The position numbers and the translations under genes were made by a program. A stretch of 35,616 nt of DNA from assembly GCA_020438845.1 (NCBI GenBank), contig JAGQTV010000048.1, positions 1 to 35,616 of the forward strand. The letters run 5' to 3'. The notes under the pieces were generated by a model. It was not told the origin of the DNA. It did not search any database and saw only the letters and a program-made list of their open reading frames with translations. The stretch comes from Mycobacterium sp. (GTDB taxonomy: Bacteria > Actinomycetota > Actinomycetes > Mycobacteriales > Mycobacteriaceae). Position 1 is the first letter of the stretch. Each line of letters begins with the position of its first letter. Shown piece after piece: positions 1 through 9,667 of the stretch.

Positions 1-48
1 ATGGCCCGCGTTCCTTGTCCTGGATGCCTGAAGAACACCCAGCTCACA

Positions 49-62
49 GGGGCGCGGGCCCC
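49..62 (-). terminator. Possible GC hairpin after the YeeE-family gene
   Basis: GGGGC at 49-53 and GCCCC at 58-62 form a 5-bp stem around a 4-base loop. It lies just past the stop codon of the minus-strand transporter gene, which ends at 70. There is no U-tract, which is common for mycobacterial terminators. The stem is short, so this is weak evidence. No gene is supported in bases 1-69. Confidence 0.25.
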
Positions 63-69
63 CAATCAA

Positions 70-1068
70 TCACCGACACGACACGATGCCGGACAGCACC
101 AGACCCCTACAAAGTGCGAAGAGCCAGAAAACTCCGACGTTGGTCAACGGTTCCCAGCCGATGTTGGTGAAAACTTCTCGGCTGTAGGTGAAATCGGGCA
201 TGAACAGATGCCCGACCAGCCACGAGTACGTCGTCGACTGTCCGAAGATCTGACGCAGGAACATCGCGGCAACCGCCACGAGGGCCAAGGCCACCCCGAT
301 CAGCACGATGGTCCGCGCATAGGCCGTTGGGGCGGGGACCTCGCGTGCGGCCAGTCGCTGGAACTTACTGGCGCTGCGGGTTCCGGCCGGATCGAGCGCG
401 CCCTCGTTGAGGTAGTCGGCAGTGTCCCGCATGCACGCCCGGTCGTGCACGTCGATTCCGCGGTTACGCAGGTGCGCCAGACAACCGCCGCTGCCGCCCT
501 CGAAGCGGGGCAGAAGGGCCAGCAGCGTCAGCGCCAGAGCCGCATAACCGACGGCGACCGCGAAGGTCAGCAGTGGGTCGATGGTCTTGATGTCGCCGGT
601 GACGATCAGGTCGCCGAAGTTCGCCGTCGTCACCAGCCACTTGCCGAGGTCCGTCTCATAGAGGGCGGTCCAAGCCGCGGCGCCGAGCAGACCGCCGGGG
701 ATCGCATAGAGAACGTCACGGCGGCCCTCAGCCAGGGCGATCAGCTCTGTGCCGGGACAGTAGCCGCAGATGGCCATGCCCACACCGAACAGCAGACCGC
801 CGAGCGCAACCCCGTAGACGTAGAGCGGCTTGGGTGCGAAGTGCATCGAGACGCCCATCGCGTAGAGCCCGTAGAGCACGACCGCACCGATTCCGGTCAC
901 CACCGCAAAACAGCCGATCAGTAGCCGGTCGACCAGCCTGGCCACCCGAATGAGCGTCTCAGGGTTGCCGATTCCCAACAGTTCGGCGGGCACCCCGAAG
1001 GCGACCCCGACGAGGAACCCGACCCATAGCGGAGCGGTCACGGCGATCACGTCGAACTGCAACTGCAC
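70..1068 (-). CDS. YeeE/YedE (DUF6691-like) membrane transporter, probably for a sulfur compound
   Basis: This is a polytopic membrane protein of about 330 residues with roughly nine hydrophobic segments. Two features of the YeeE/YedE family are visible: an N-terminal hairpin with a GNPE turn followed by a second helix (about residues 15-50), and a glycine-rich segment ending in CGYCPGTE (Cys101 and Cys104). Characterised family members (TsuA, YeeE) import thiosulfate through relays of conserved cysteines, so a sulfur substrate is a family-based inference. A soluble stretch around residues 190-245 carries three more cysteines. The stop is TGA at 72-70. The start is uncertain. The GTG at 1068 abuts a strong GAGGAGGT ribosome site, while the in-frame TTG at 1062 has better spacing (6 bases) and could be the true start. 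It is followed on the same strand by no gene inside the window; the phosphatase gene lies 78 bases upstream. Confidence 0.8.
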   Translation of the reverse strand: MQLQFDVIAVTAPLWVGFLVGVAFGVPAELLGIGNPETLIRVARLVDRLLIGCFAVVTGIGAVVLYGLYAMGVSMHFAPKPLYVYGVALGGLLFGVGMAICGYCPGTELIALAEGRRDVLYAIPGGLLGAAAWTALYETDLGKWLVTTANFGDLIVTGDIKTIDPLLTFAVAVGYAALALTLLALLPRFEGGSGGCLAHLRNRGIDVHDRACMRDTADYLNEGALDPAGTRSASKFQRLAAREVPAPTAYARTIVLIGVALALVAVAAMFLRQIFGQSTTYSWLVGHLFMPDFTYSREVFTNIGWEPLTNVGVFWLFALCRGLVLSGIVSCR

Positions 1069-1146
1069 ACCTCCTCGTGGCCGAATAATGCGAATCTACG
1101 CACCAGTGGGCCGCTCAGACCGTGATGGAACGTTCCCTCCCAGTCG

Positions 1147-2853
1147 TCATTGACCCGGATGGTCGGTTCTGGGACGGACGAGGGTGAACTCGTCAACTGC
1201 TGTCGGCTCGCCGAAAGGCCCCCGCACAGCGAAATAGGTTGCTTTGATTGACGTCTCGCCACCGGGTGTTCCGGGGTCGAGATCGAAGACGACGAAGCCG
1301 TAGGGGTTCACCGGATCGCGGACGGCGGACCACGGAGCGTCCTCTTCGACATAGGTGGGCACCTTGTGCCCGATTGCGGGGTCGAACTTTCCGACGGCGG
1401 TCAACACCCGGCACCGGGGCTGGGCGAAGAGGTAGGCGTTGGAGGGTATCGACGTGCCCCCGCCGCCGATCACGACGTGGACCGTGCCCCTGCTGGTGTC
1501 GATCGGGGTCGCCGAATCGGTGCTCACCGGAGCGGGCGTCAACGTGTCGGTACCCAACGTCCCGCGGATCGGATGGGCCCGTTCGTAATGGTGTTCGTGG
1601 CCGCAGACCACCAGATCGACTCCGTAGCGGTCGAAAAGGGGCAGCCAGTCAGTGCGGATTCCGAGATCGGCGCCGTTGGTGATCCGTCCGGTCGATACCG
1701 CGGTCTGGTGCATACAGACCACGATCCAGTCGATCCGCGGGTCGTTGCGGGCCGAGGCGAGTTCTGCTTCCAGCCATTTCTTCTGGGCCCCACCGGAGTA
1801 GCCGCGGACGTAGAAATTCCCGCCGTCCTGAATGCAGACGTCGTCGTTGTTCAGACTGATCACCCGCACCGAACCGGCGGTGAACGAATACCACATACCG
1901 CGCAATTCGTCGTCAGCTCCGTTGTCGGGAACCGCGAAATACGCTTGGTAGGCGGCGAAACCGATAGGGCCGTTGCCCAATTCGTTCTCGTGATTCCCTG
2001 CCGCGGGCATCCACGGCCGGTACCGCGCCGAGCGGGAATTGTTCTCGAACCAGTTCGACCAGGTGCGGATCCGATCCCGAGCCATGTTCGCGTAGCACAG
2101 GTCGCCGTTGACGAGGTGGAACAGCGGGTTGAAACGCTCGACGGCAGCAGTCATGTCGCCGGCGGCCGGCGAGCCGAAACTGTCGCTTACGTATCTTCCG
2201 TCGACCAGTGCGTTCAACGCTGGGGTCGACTGATCCCCAAAGCTGGTGAAACGGAATGCAGCGCGTCCGGACGGGGCCGTGCGAAAGGTGCCCAGTTCCG
2301 CGGTGGCACCGTCGTGGGTAGCCGCGTAGATGTAGTCGGTATCGGGGTTCAGCCCGGGAACGCGGGCGTGGTGGATTCGTACCTCGTTGTTGGCCTTGGC
2401 GTCTCGATAGGTGACGGTCTGCGCCGACACGACCCGACCGAAACCTCCCGTCGGCGTGCCGAGCATCACTCGGGGATTACCGACTGCCGTCGAACTGTGC
2501 CAGGAAACAACGGCCTCGGTGGAGGCGTCGGCCCCGAACTGCAGGTGCACGCCGGTCACCGGCGGGGCACCGCTACGGTCGGGCAGCGACAACAGATCCG
2601 GAGATCTGGAAGGCGTCCCGAGAAGCCTGCTGCCGAGCACTCCAGCGCCCGCGCCAAGAAGCGTTGATGCCGCACCGACGGTCAGCACCTTTCGGCGGCT
2701 GACACCATCGCCTCTGCGCGCACCGCCCTGGTCAGTTGGTTCCCCAGGTTCCGGATTCGGGGCCACACCACGTTCTACCGCGTTTTGGCTGACGACGCGG
2801 GAAATCCCCGATTGAGTGTCCGCCGACGACCCCAAGTTGTGCGTGGCATTCAT
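1147..2853 (-). CDS. Tat-exported purple-acid-phosphatase-like metallophosphoesterase
   Basis: The protein has 568 residues from the ATG at 2853; a GTG one codon upstream is also possible. The order is a long polar N-region, a twin-arginine signal (SRRKVLTVGAAS, about residues 52-64), a beta-sandwich N-terminal domain (about 100-195) and a calcineurin-like phosphoesterase domain. The expected metal ligands are present: FGDQ (about 206), NGDLCYAN (about 250), AGNHENE (about 286), MHQ (about 382) and GHEHHYER (about 419). The first motif is GDQS rather than the usual GDxG. It should hydrolyse phosphate monoesters outside the membrane, and M. tuberculosis Rv2577 is the closest family member I know. 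It is divergent from pstS, and the PHO-like repeat at 2902-2923 lies within about 70 bases of both starts. That fits a role in freeing phosphate for the Pst importer. The exact substrate cannot be read from sequence. Confidence 0.85.
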   Translation of the reverse strand: MNATHNLGSSADTQSGISRVVSQNAVERGVAPNPEPGEPTDQGGARRGDGVSRRKVLTVGAASTLLGAGAGVLGSRLLGTPSRSPDLLSLPDRSGAPPVTGVHLQFGADASTEAVVSWHSSTAVGNPRVMLGTPTGGFGRVVSAQTVTYRDAKANNEVRIHHARVPGLNPDTDYIYAATHDGATAELGTFRTAPSGRAAFRFTSFGDQSTPALNALVDGRYVSDSFGSPAAGDMTAAVERFNPLFHLVNGDLCYANMARDRIRTWSNWFENNSRSARYRPWMPAAGNHENELGNGPIGFAAYQAYFAVPDNGADDELRGMWYSFTAGSVRVISLNNDDVCIQDGGNFYVRGYSGGAQKKWLEAELASARNDPRIDWIVVCMHQTAVSTGRITNGADLGIRTDWLPLFDRYGVDLVVCGHEHHYERAHPIRGTLGTDTLTPAPVSTDSATPIDTSRGTVHVVIGGGGTSIPSNAYLFAQPRCRVLTAVGKFDPAIGHKVPTYVEEDAPWSAVRDPVNPYGFVVFDLDPGTPGGETSIKATYFAVRGPFGEPTAVDEFTLVRPRTDHPGQ

Positions 2854-2901
2854 CACATCTCACGTCTCTGACCTGGGGCGATCGGCGTGCGCCGGTGAAG
2901 T

Positions 2902-2923
2902 GTTCATCCTGCGTTAACGATTC
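2902..2923 (+). promoter_or_regulatory. Candidate RegX3/PHO box between the phosphatase gene and pstS
   Basis: Two 11-base units in direct repeat, GTTCATCCTGC (2902-2912) and GTTAACGATTC (2913-2923), match the layout of actinobacterial PHO boxes (units beginning GTTCA with an 11-base period). The site lies 71 bases upstream of the pstS ATG and 49 bases from the divergent phosphatase start, so one site could serve both. In mycobacteria the responding regulator would be RegX3 of SenX3-RegX3. A weak -10-like CATAGT for pstS lies at 2949-2954. This was identified by eye, not with a matrix. Confidence 0.5.
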
Positions 2924-2993
2924 ATGTGTCAGTCGGCCATCACGGCCGCATAGTTTCGCGACCAGTGAGGGCCGACAGGACGAGGAGAAAACG

Positions 2994-4103
2994 ATGAAGC
3001 GAACGAGTGCCCGTAAGACCACCGCAGTGATGGCCGTCGCGATCGCCGCGACCCTGTCCGGTTGCGGTAGCGACAAGAACGCCGCAGCCCCCGAAGGATC
3101 CTCCAGTGGAGGATCGGCCGCCGACTGTGCCGGCAAGAATTCCCTGAGTGCCGAGGGCTCGACCGCGCAGCAGAATGCCGTCGGCGTGTTCAACCAGGTG
3201 TGGGGCCAGAAGTGCCCGGGTAAGAACCTGTCCTACAACCCGACCGGCTCCGGAGCGGGTGTGAACCAGTTCATCGCGGGCCAGGTCGACTTTGCCGGCT
3301 CGGACTCGCCGCTGTCCAACGATCAGGCTGCGGACGCCGCGAAGCGCTGCTCCGGCAATCCGGCATGGAATCTGCCGTTGGTTTTCGGCCCGGTGGCCCT
3401 GGCCTACAACTTGCCCGGCGTCGAGAAGTTGGCACTCAACGCTGATGTGCTGGCCAAGATCTTCACCGGCGCGATCACCAAGTGGAACGATCCCGCGATC
3501 GCGGCGCTCAACGGCGGCGTCACCCTGCCGGACACCAAGATCACCCCGATCTACCGGTCGGACTCGTCCGGAACCACCGATAACTTCCAGAAGTACCTGA
3601 CCGTCGCCGCGCCCCAGACGTGGACCAAGGGCGCCGGCAAGGAGTTTCAGGGCGGCGCCGGGGAAGGGGCCCAGAAGTCAGCGGGTGTGGTGCAGGCAGT
3701 GCAAGCCACGCCCGGTGGCATCGGCTACGTCGAGAAGGGCTTCGTCACCCAGGCAGGTCTGCCGATGGCGGCCATCGACACCGGTTCGGGTCCCGTCGAA
3801 CTCACCGACGAGTCGGCCAGGACAGCCATCGACGGCGCCAAGTTCGGTCGCGACGGCAATGACTTGATACTGGACTTGAACTCGATTTACGGCACCACCT
3901 CGCCGGGGGCCTACCCGTTGGTGTTGGCGACCTACGAGATCGTCTGCTCGAAGGGGTACGACCCCGAGACCGCCGCGGCGGTCAAGTCGTTCCTGTCGGT
4001 GTCCGCCGAAGACGGTCAGACCGGCCTGCCGGCGGCCGGCTACGTTCCGCTGCCGGAGTCCTTCAAGCATCGTCTGCTGACCGCCGTCGCGGCGATCCAG
4101 TAG
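2994..4103 (+). CDS. pstS: PstS, phosphate-binding lipoprotein of the Pst ABC importer
   Basis: The product has 369 residues from the ATG at 2994, preceded by AGGAG at 2983-2987 with good spacing; longer in-frame starts lack such a site. The N-terminus is a lipoprotein signal with lipobox LSGC (Cys24), then a Ser/Gly linker. The phosphate-binding loops are recognisable: [21 protein letters not shown] and [11 protein letters not shown], as is the late [12 protein letters not shown] segment. By overall wording it resembles mycobacterial PstS3 more than PstS1, from memory. It captures inorganic phosphate outside the membrane and delivers it to PstC/PstA. It is the first gene of pstS-pstC-pstA-pstB and is probably induced on phosphate limitation through the upstream direct-repeat box. 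Confidence 0.95.
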   Translation: MKRTSARKTTAVMAVAIAATLSGCGSDKNAAAPEGSSSGGSAADCAGKNSLSAEGSTAQQNAVGVFNQVWGQKCPGKNLSYNPTGSGAGVNQFIAGQVDFAGSDSPLSNDQAADAAKRCSGNPAWNLPLVFGPVALAYNLPGVEKLALNADVLAKIFTGAITKWNDPAIAALNGGVTLPDTKITPIYRSDSSGTTDNFQKYLTVAAPQTWTKGAGKEFQGGAGEGAQKSAGVVQAVQATPGGIGYVEKGFVTQAGLPMAAIDTGSGPVELTDESARTAIDGAKFGRDGNDLILDLNSIYGTTSPGAYPLVLATYEIVCSKGYDPETAAAVKSFLSVSAEDGQTGLPAAGYVPLPESFKHRLLTAVAAIQ

Positions 4104-4129
4104 GTAGCATCGGAGAGGATCTTTTTCCG

Positions 4130-5197
4130 GTGACCATGGAACTCTCGATAGGCGACGGGGCCGACGCGCCCGACGGAATGCCCGATCCGGTGGCTGCCGG
4201 CTCGGCTGCGGTCGTCTCCGCGCCGGTTCCCGAGCCCTCCGCCCTACCTACGAACCCGTGGGGGCGGGGCCGGGTCCGGGCCGGGGACCGTCTCTTCCGC
4301 GGGATCGCTGAAGGCTCCGGGGTTCTGATCATCGCCCTCATCGTCGCGATCGGTCTGTTTCTCGCCTGGCGCGCTGTGCCTGCGCTGGCCCGCAACGAGG
4401 TGAACTTCATCACCTACGGCGGCAACTGGGTCACCACTGACACCGCGCACATGCGTTTCGGCATCTTCGACCTGCTTCAGGTCACCGTGTGCGTGTCGTT
4501 GTTCGCTCTGCTGCTGGCGATGCCGGTTGCCCTCGGGATCGCGATTTTCCTCACGCACTACGCGCCGCGCCGGGTCGGTGGTCCGTTGAGCTATCTGGTG
4601 GACTTGCTGGCCGCAGTGCCGTCGATCATCTACGGCGTCTGGGGTTTGTACGTGCTGGCTCCGGTGCTCAAGCCGATCGCGTTGTGGCTCAACGAGCATC
4701 TGGGCTGGCTGTTTCTGTTCAGCACCGGCAACGCCTCAGTCGCCGGTGGCGGCACTGTGTTCACCGCCGGGATCGTGCTGGCGGTGATGATCCTGCCGAT
4801 CATCACCGCGGTCGCCCGCGAGGTGTTCGCTCAGACGCCGCACGGGCAGATCGAGGGTGCACTTGCCTTGGGCGCGACCCGTTGGGAGGTGGTCAAGACC
4901 ACGGTCCTGCCCTTCGGCATGTCCGGCTATGTCAGTGGGGCCATGCTCGGCCTGGGCCGCGCACTGGGCGAGACGATCGCGCTGCTGATCATCCTGCGTG
5001 GAACCCAACGAGCATTCGGGTGGTCGCTGTTCGACGGTGGCTACACCTTCGCCAGCAAGATCGCTTCGGCGGCGTCGGAATTCAACGACGAGTACAAGGC
5101 CGGTGCCTACGTCGCGGCCGGATTGGTGTTGTTCGTCCTGACCTTCCTGGTGAACTCGGCGGCGCGTGCCGCGGTGGCACGAAGGACCCACGGATGA
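4130..5197 (+). CDS. pstC: PstC, phosphate ABC transporter permease
   Basis: This is a permease of 355 residues with a GTG start at 4130, 26 bases after pstS. An ATG two codons later is an alternative; GGAGAGG at 4112-4118 is the likely ribosome site. A cytosolic N-terminal extension of about 60 residues, rich in Pro/Ala, precedes six predicted membrane helices. The conserved ABC-permease coupling loop is seen as [14 protein letters not shown] followed by LPFGMSGY. With PstA it forms the membrane channel of the high-affinity phosphate importer. The stop codon overlaps the pstA start (ATGA at 5194-5197), which indicates translational coupling. Confidence 0.95.
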   Translation: MTMELSIGDGADAPDGMPDPVAAGSAAVVSAPVPEPSALPTNPWGRGRVRAGDRLFRGIAEGSGVLIIALIVAIGLFLAWRAVPALARNEVNFITYGGNWVTTDTAHMRFGIFDLLQVTVCVSLFALLLAMPVALGIAIFLTHYAPRRVGGPLSYLVDLLAAVPSIIYGVWGLYVLAPVLKPIALWLNEHLGWLFLFSTGNASVAGGGTVFTAGIVLAVMILPIITAVAREVFAQTPHGQIEGALALGATRWEVVKTTVLPFGMSGYVSGAMLGLGRALGETIALLIILRGTQRAFGWSLFDGGYTFASKIASAASEFNDEYKAGAYVAAGLVLFVLTFLVNSAARAAVARRTHG

Positions 5198-6108
5198 CCG
5201 CAATTGTCAACGGACCGGTCAAGGAACCGGCATTCACCTCAATCAGTCTGCGGCGCAGGGCCACCGATCGAGTTGCCTCGGTGCTGGTCACCGTATCAGT
5301 GCTTGTTGCCGTGGTTCCCTTGCTCTGGGTGCTGTATTCGGTGATTTCCAAAGGCGTACGCGTGGTGTCGGACGCCAATTGGTGGACGCATTCGCAGGCT
5401 GGAATGACGGCCTTCGTCACCGGCGGTGGCGCTTACCACGCCCTGATCGGCACTCTGCTGCAAGGGCTGGTGTGTGCGGCCATCTCCATCCCGATCGGGG
5501 TGTTCGCCGGCATCTTCCTGGTCGAATACGGAGGAGGAATCTTCCTGGGTAAGGCCACCACCTTCATGGTCGACATCCTCACCGGCGTGCCCTCGATCGT
5601 CGCGGCCCTGTTCATCTACGCCCTATGGGTCGCGACGCTGGGATTCCCCAGATCCGGTTTCGCGGTGTCGCTGGCTTTGGTGTTGCTGATGATCCCGGTG
5701 ATCGTGCGGGCTACCGAGGAGATGTTGCGCATCGTTCCCATGGACCTGCGGGAGGCGAGTTATGCACTGGGGGTGCCGAAGTGGAAGACGATAGTTCGCA
5801 TCGTCATCCCCACGGCAGTGTCGGGGATCGTCACCGGCATCATGCTGGCATTGGCGCGGGTGATGGGGGAGACAGCCCCGCTGTTGATCCTGGTCGGCTA
5901 CGCGCAGTCGATGAACTTCGACATGTTCGACGGGTTCATGGGATCGTTGCCCGGCATGATGTATGACCAGACCTCCGCTGGCGCGGGTGCCAATCCCGTT
6001 CCGACCGAGCGTCTTTGGGGTGCCGCGCTGACGTTGATCATTCTTGTCGCGACCCTCAACATCGGTGCCCGGTTGCTTGCCCGGCTGATCGCGCCGAAGA
6101 AGGGATGA
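5194..6108 (+). CDS. pstA: PstA, phosphate ABC transporter permease
   Basis: The product has 304 residues from the ATG at 5194, which overlaps the pstC stop by four bases. The open frame extends far upstream in antisense-free sequence, but that part only shadows pstC. A short cytosolic N-terminus is followed by six membrane helices. The coupling loop reads [20 protein letters not shown]. PstA pairs with PstC to make the phosphate channel driven by PstB. The gap to pstB is 7 bases, so the four genes form one operon. Confidence 0.95.
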   Translation: MTAIVNGPVKEPAFTSISLRRRATDRVASVLVTVSVLVAVVPLLWVLYSVISKGVRVVSDANWWTHSQAGMTAFVTGGGAYHALIGTLLQGLVCAAISIPIGVFAGIFLVEYGGGIFLGKATTFMVDILTGVPSIVAALFIYALWVATLGFPRSGFAVSLALVLLMIPVIVRATEEMLRIVPMDLREASYALGVPKWKTIVRIVIPTAVSGIVTGIMLALARVMGETAPLLILVGYAQSMNFDMFDGFMGSLPGMMYDQTSAGAGANPVPTERLWGAALTLIILVATLNIGARLLARLIAPKKG

Positions 6109-6115
6109 GGATCAG

Positions 6116-6892
6116 ATGGCGAAACGACTCGATCTGAAGGACGTCGATATCTACTACGGCGCCTTCAGGGCCGTCGCCGACGTAACGCTGAGCATTCCGG
6201 CGCGTGCGGTGACTGCGCTCATCGGACCATCGGGCTGCGGGAAGTCCACCGTGTTACGCGCGATGAACCGCATGCACGAGGTGATTCCCGGGGCTCGAGT
6301 GGAGGGTTCGGTCCTGCTCGACGGACAGGACATTTATGGCGCCGAGGTTGACCCGGTGGCGGTGCGAAAGACCATCGGGATGGTTTTTCAGCGACCGAAC
6401 CCGTTTCCCACCATGTCGATCCGGGACAACGTGGTGGCCGGCTTGAGGCTGCAGGGTGTGCGCAACCGCGCGGTGCTGGACGAGACCGCCGAGCGCTCGC
6501 TGCGTGGGGCCAACCTGTGGGACGAGGTGAAGGACCGACTCGGCAAGCCCGGCGGCGGGCTGTCGGGCGGTCAACAGCAACGGCTGTGCATTGCCCGCGC
6601 CATCGCCGTACGGCCCGACGTCCTGCTGATGGACGAACCCTGCTCTGCTCTGGACCCGCTGTCCACGTTGGCCATCGAGGACCTCATCACCGAACTCAAG
6701 CGTGACTTCACGATCGTGATCGTGACCCACAACATGCAGCAGGCTGCCCGGGTGAGTGACCGGACAGCGTTTTTCAACATCGAATCGGCCGGCCAACCGG
6801 GTCGGCTCGTCGAAGTGGATGAAACCGCGACGATCTTCTCCAATCCGCGGAAAAAGGCCACCGGGGACTATATTTCCGGACGATTCGGTTAG
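6116..6892 (+). CDS. pstB: PstB (PhoT), phosphate importer ATPase
   Basis: This is a complete ABC ATPase of 258 residues: Walker [10 protein letters not shown] (about 41-49), Q-loop VFQRPNPFP, signature LSGGQQQRL, Walker B VLLMDEP with CSALDP, and the switch histidine in IVTHN. The DVDIYYG start, MNRMHE segment and PNPFP wording are typical of PstB. It hydrolyses ATP on the cytosolic face to drive phosphate import. It is the last gene of the operon. No phoU follows; the next gene is convergent, only 13 bases away. Confidence 0.96.
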   Translation: MAKRLDLKDVDIYYGAFRAVADVTLSIPARAVTALIGPSGCGKSTVLRAMNRMHEVIPGARVEGSVLLDGQDIYGAEVDPVAVRKTIGMVFQRPNPFPTMSIRDNVVAGLRLQGVRNRAVLDETAERSLRGANLWDEVKDRLGKPGGGLSGGQQQRLCIARAIAVRPDVLLMDEPCSALDPLSTLAIEDLITELKRDFTIVIVTHNMQQAARVSDRTAFFNIESAGQPGRLVEVDETATIFSNPRKKATGDYISGRFG

Positions 6893-6905
6893 CTCCGCTG
6901 CTGGC

Positions 6906-7820
6906 TCAGGCGACGTAACGAACCAACCAGGCTTGCAATCGTTTCCACGCATCGGCGGCGGCCACAGGGTTGTAACGCGCCCCGGTGTCGTTGAAGAAGG
7001 CATGGTCGGCGTCCGGTTCCACAACGAGTTCGTTGACCAAGCCGGCCCTGTCCAGTGCGGCTTTCGCGGCAGGCTCCGATGATGTGACCCGCGGGTCGAG
7101 AGCGCCGTAGAAGCCCAGGACGGCGGCATTCTTCGACCCGGCGAAGTCCGGATCGTCCGGTAAAGGGCCGTAAAACGGCACGGCCGCCGACAGCTTTGGC
7201 GCGCCGGAGGCCAGCAGCTGCCAGACCAGTCCGCCGCCGAAGCAGAACCCGATGACGGCCAGCTTGCGGCCAGGTGCCCGCTTCTGCAGTTCGTCGAGGC
7301 CGGACTTGACGTCGGCGACGAAGCTGCCCGGGGCGATCTTCGACAGTGCCGCTGTCGCGGCCGCGGGGTCACTGAAGGTCCTGGTTCCGCCCTGCCCGGA
7401 GAGCAGGTCGATCGCCAGGGCCGAGTATCCGACCCCGGCCAACCGTCCGGCCACCGAGCGCACCCAGTCATTGAGCCCCTTGTTCTCGTGAATGACCAAA
7501 ACCGCGCCGCGCGGGTCGTCGGCCGGCGCCCAACTGCCCATCAGAGGCCCCGCAGGCCCGACCCAGCTGATGGGCTCGGTCGGCTTGGCTGTCGCCATCC
7601 CGGGTGGCGACGACGGCGAGGTTGACGGGACTGCCGAGGTCGACGGGCCGGCCGACGACGGTGCCGTCCGCTGGTCGCCACAGGCGGCGATGAGCGTCGA
7701 GGCGGTGGCGGTGCCGATCCCGAGTAATGCGAGCCTGCGCAGAGCCTCCCGACGCGACAGCAGGCCGTCGACGTGGTCGGTGGCGATCTCTTCGGCCAGG
7801 TATCGCTGAAGCGGTGTCAT
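6906..7820 (-). CDS. Dienelactone-hydrolase-family protein with a Tat/lipoprotein signal
   Basis: The protein has 304 residues. The N-terminus carries twin arginines (SRREALRR, 22-29), a hydrophobic run and a lipobox IAAC (Cys47), then a Ser/Pro/Thr linker. This suggests a Tat-exported lipoprotein anchored on the outer face of the membrane. The mature part is an alpha/beta hydrolase of the dienelactone hydrolase family. The catalytic triad is visible: Cys193 in GFCFGG, Asp242 in GALDP and His273 in ADHAFF. Dienelactone hydrolases normally act in the cytosol on lactone intermediates, so an exported version probably acts on an unknown ester. It starts 60 bases downstream of the EamA-type transporter and may be the last gene of that minus-strand series. 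Confidence 0.85.
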   Translation of the reverse strand: MTPLQRYLAEEIATDHVDGLLSRREALRRLALLGIGTATASTLIAACGDQRTAPSSAGPSTSAVPSTSPSSPPGMATAKPTEPISWVGPAGPLMGSWAPADDPRGAVLVIHENKGLNDWVRSVAGRLAGVGYSALAIDLLSGQGGTRTFSDPAAATAALSKIAPGSFVADVKSGLDELQKRAPGRKLAVIGFCFGGGLVWQLLASGAPKLSAAVPFYGPLPDDPDFAGSKNAAVLGFYGALDPRVTSSEPAAKAALDRAGLVNELVVEPDADHAFFNDTGARYNPVAAADAWKRLQAWLVRYVA

Positions 7821-7880
7821 TCCTTCACTCTGTCGGTACAGGGCCGCCTTGTCGATACGAGGGCGAGGGACTCAAGTGCG

Positions 7881-8783
7881 TCACCAGTTTCCGCCGGCCG
7901 GGGGAATCGGGCCAAGCCCGGCCCGGGAACGACGGCCGCTCCGTTGCGCTGCCGCGCCGGCGAGCACGACGAAACCGATGCCGACGATCTGCAGCGGCAT
8001 CGGCTTCTGGTGCAGAACGATCAGGCCGAGGACAACGGCGATGGCAGGCTCGAGAGCCATCAGCGTGCCGAACGCATTGGGCGTGATGTGGCGCAGCGCG
8101 GTCATCTCAAGAGCGAACGGCACCACCGGCAGCAGGACCGCCAGGCCTAGTGCGCTCGCGATGACCGCAAGGCTCAAATGCCCGCTGGCTTGCGGGATTC
8201 CGACGACGGCAGTGGCGGCGGCAGCGATCGGCGCGGTGAGGCTCAGTCCGTCGAGTCCGTCAAAGCGGTCCCCGACATGCTGGGTGAGCAGGATATAAAA
8301 GGCCCAGCCCACGGCCGCGCCGGCGGCCAGGCCGATCCCGACCGTGTCGACTGGTCCGTGCCACGGCTCGGTGAGCAACACAACCCCGAGCAGGGCGATC
8401 ACCGGCCACAGGAGTGCCCGTCTGCTGTGGCTGCGCACCGTCGCCACGCCGAGCGGTCCAAGAAACTCGATGGCGACGGCGGTGCCCAACGGGATTCGGG
8501 CAATGGCCGCCAGGAACAGAGCCGTCATCAGACCGGTGGCGATCCCGAGCCCGAGTAGCGCCGGAACGTCTCGGCGACGCAGTTGGCGCAGCGGGGGGCG
8601 GGCCAGCGCAAGGAAGATCAACGACGCCGCGGTGAATCGGAGCCAGGCCGTACCCGCGGGTCCCACCCGGTCGATCAACGGAAGTGACAACGCCGAGCCG
8701 AGTTGCACGAAGAACATCGCGGCCACCGCCAGCGTCCACGCTGGTACGGGGAGCTCGCGTGAGTCCGTTCTGATCACTTTCAT
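7881..8783 (-). CDS. EamA-domain (DMT superfamily) transporter, RhtA-like
   Basis: The product has 300 residues from the ATG at 8783; a TTG three codons earlier is possible but poorly placed. About ten hydrophobic helices fall in two EamA repeats, with typical wording such as FLGPLGVA in the first half and GTLMALEPAIAVVLGLIVLHQ in the second. The latter is close to the RhtA threonine/homoserine exporter group. It probably exports a small metabolite such as an amino acid; the substrate is not determinable here. It lies 24 bases downstream of the 278-residue membrane protein gene on the same strand. Confidence 0.85.
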   Translation of the reverse strand: MKVIRTDSRELPVPAWTLAVAAMFFVQLGSALSLPLIDRVGPAGTAWLRFTAASLIFLALARPPLRQLRRRDVPALLGLGIATGLMTALFLAAIARIPLGTAVAIEFLGPLGVATVRSHSRRALLWPVIALLGVVLLTEPWHGPVDTVGIGLAAGAAVGWAFYILLTQHVGDRFDGLDGLSLTAPIAAAATAVVGIPQASGHLSLAVIASALGLAVLLPVVPFALEMTALRHITPNAFGTLMALEPAIAVVLGLIVLHQKPMPLQIVGIGFVVLAGAAAQRSGRRSRAGLGPIPPAGGNW

Positions 8784-8807
8784 TGGCCCCAATCAACGGT
8801 AATGCGT

Positions 8808-9644
8808 TCAGGCGTAGGGAAATTCCTCTTGGGCCAGTCGATTCAGAGCCACTCCATTGAGCAGCTCGGCCCGTTCCTCGGGATGCAACCAGTAATTCCG
8901 GACCATCCAGAACACCGCTCGTCCATTGGGGGCGTACCCGGAACCGCTGGGAAGCATCTGCAATGACCGGTCCCGCATGACGAAGACGATGGGCGTCAAC
9001 GGTGCGTTCGGAGTTGGTGCAAGTGCCGGGTCCGCCCACGGAACGAAATCGAGGATGTCGAGAACGTCGTCCCAGCGGCCGGTCTTGACCGGCTTCTCCT
9101 GGGCGTAGAAGCCGTCGGGGCTGAGATTGAGGAAGTTTCCGGTGTAGCGCTTCCACACGATTGGAAGGCTGATGGCAAGGGCCAGGCCGAAGATCCCGGT
9201 GAACAATGCGCTTTCCGTTGGATCGGTTGCATGCGAGGAGTGTCTGTGCCGGCGCGAGACCACCAGGGGCGGCATATCAAGGCCGGCGAGCACGAGGGCC
9301 GAATACAGAATTGCCAAGGCACTGAGCACACCAATCCCCACCATGAGGACTCTGGAGGCCGAACGATCCACGTACAGGGTGGTTCCGTAGTCAGTTGACG
9401 TCGCCTTCGATTGCCGCCGGCGGGCTACCGTCATGCTCGCCAAGAGCATGACGGCGGCCCAGACCGGAAGCACAACCTGGGCTAGACCGAACCTCCCCGC
9501 CGATGTCGCCAGGCTCAATGCCGCCATCACGCCGAGGATTGCACAGACAAGCAGAACCACTCGAAAGCGGGACGGCGGGGGATCGGTCCAGTGCGGGGGC
9601 TTCGGCAATTTCCCCGGTTTTGGCTGCTCGACTCTCCAGTTCAC
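8808..9644 (-). CDS. Membrane protein of unknown function with a C-terminal PH-like region
   Basis: The protein has 278 residues with a GTG start at 9644. I do not recognise a named family. A Pro-rich N-terminus precedes two hydrophobic hairpins (about residues 28-70 and 98-120), then a fifth hydrophobic segment near 150-165. After it comes a soluble domain beginning NLSPDGFYAQE with alternating strands, which resembles bacterial PH-like membrane-associated domains. The gene lies 23 bases downstream of the kinase gene and 24 upstream of the EamA gene, so co-transcription with the kinase is likely. It could be a kinase partner or target, which is inference. Confidence 0.7.
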   Translation of the reverse strand: MNWRVEQPKPGKLPKPPHWTDPPPSRFRVVLLVCAILGVMAALSLATSAGRFGLAQVVLPVWAAVMLLASMTVARRRQSKATSTDYGTTLYVDRSASRVLMVGIGVLSALAILYSALVLAGLDMPPLVVSRRHRHSSHATDPTESALFTGIFGLALAISLPIVWKRYTGNFLNLSPDGFYAQEKPVKTGRWDDVLDILDFVPWADPALAPTPNAPLTPIVFVMRDRSLQMLPSGSGYAPNGRAVFWMVRNYWLHPEERAELLNGVALNRLAQEEFPYA

Positions 9645-9667
9645 CGCCTTGTATCCCCGGCTCGTTT

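Noticed and set aside
1-924. Long plus-strand frame opposite the YeeE-family gene
   Set aside because: Composition is polar and unlike any membrane or enzyme family; the minus-strand frame has clear membrane helices and the CGYCPGTE motif, so this is its shadow.
1127-1136. GGAACGTTCC palindrome upstream of the YeeE-family gene
   Set aside because: A single 10-base palindrome without a partner or known consensus is too likely by chance to call an operator.
1366-2667. 433-residue plus-strand frame opposite the phosphatase gene
   Set aside because: The minus-strand protein has a full set of metallophosphoesterase motifs and a Tat signal; the plus frame has no recognisable content.
6254-7471. 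405-residue minus-strand frame over pstB and the hydrolase gene
   Set aside because: It is antisense to pstB and out of frame with the dienelactone hydrolase; high GC keeps it open.
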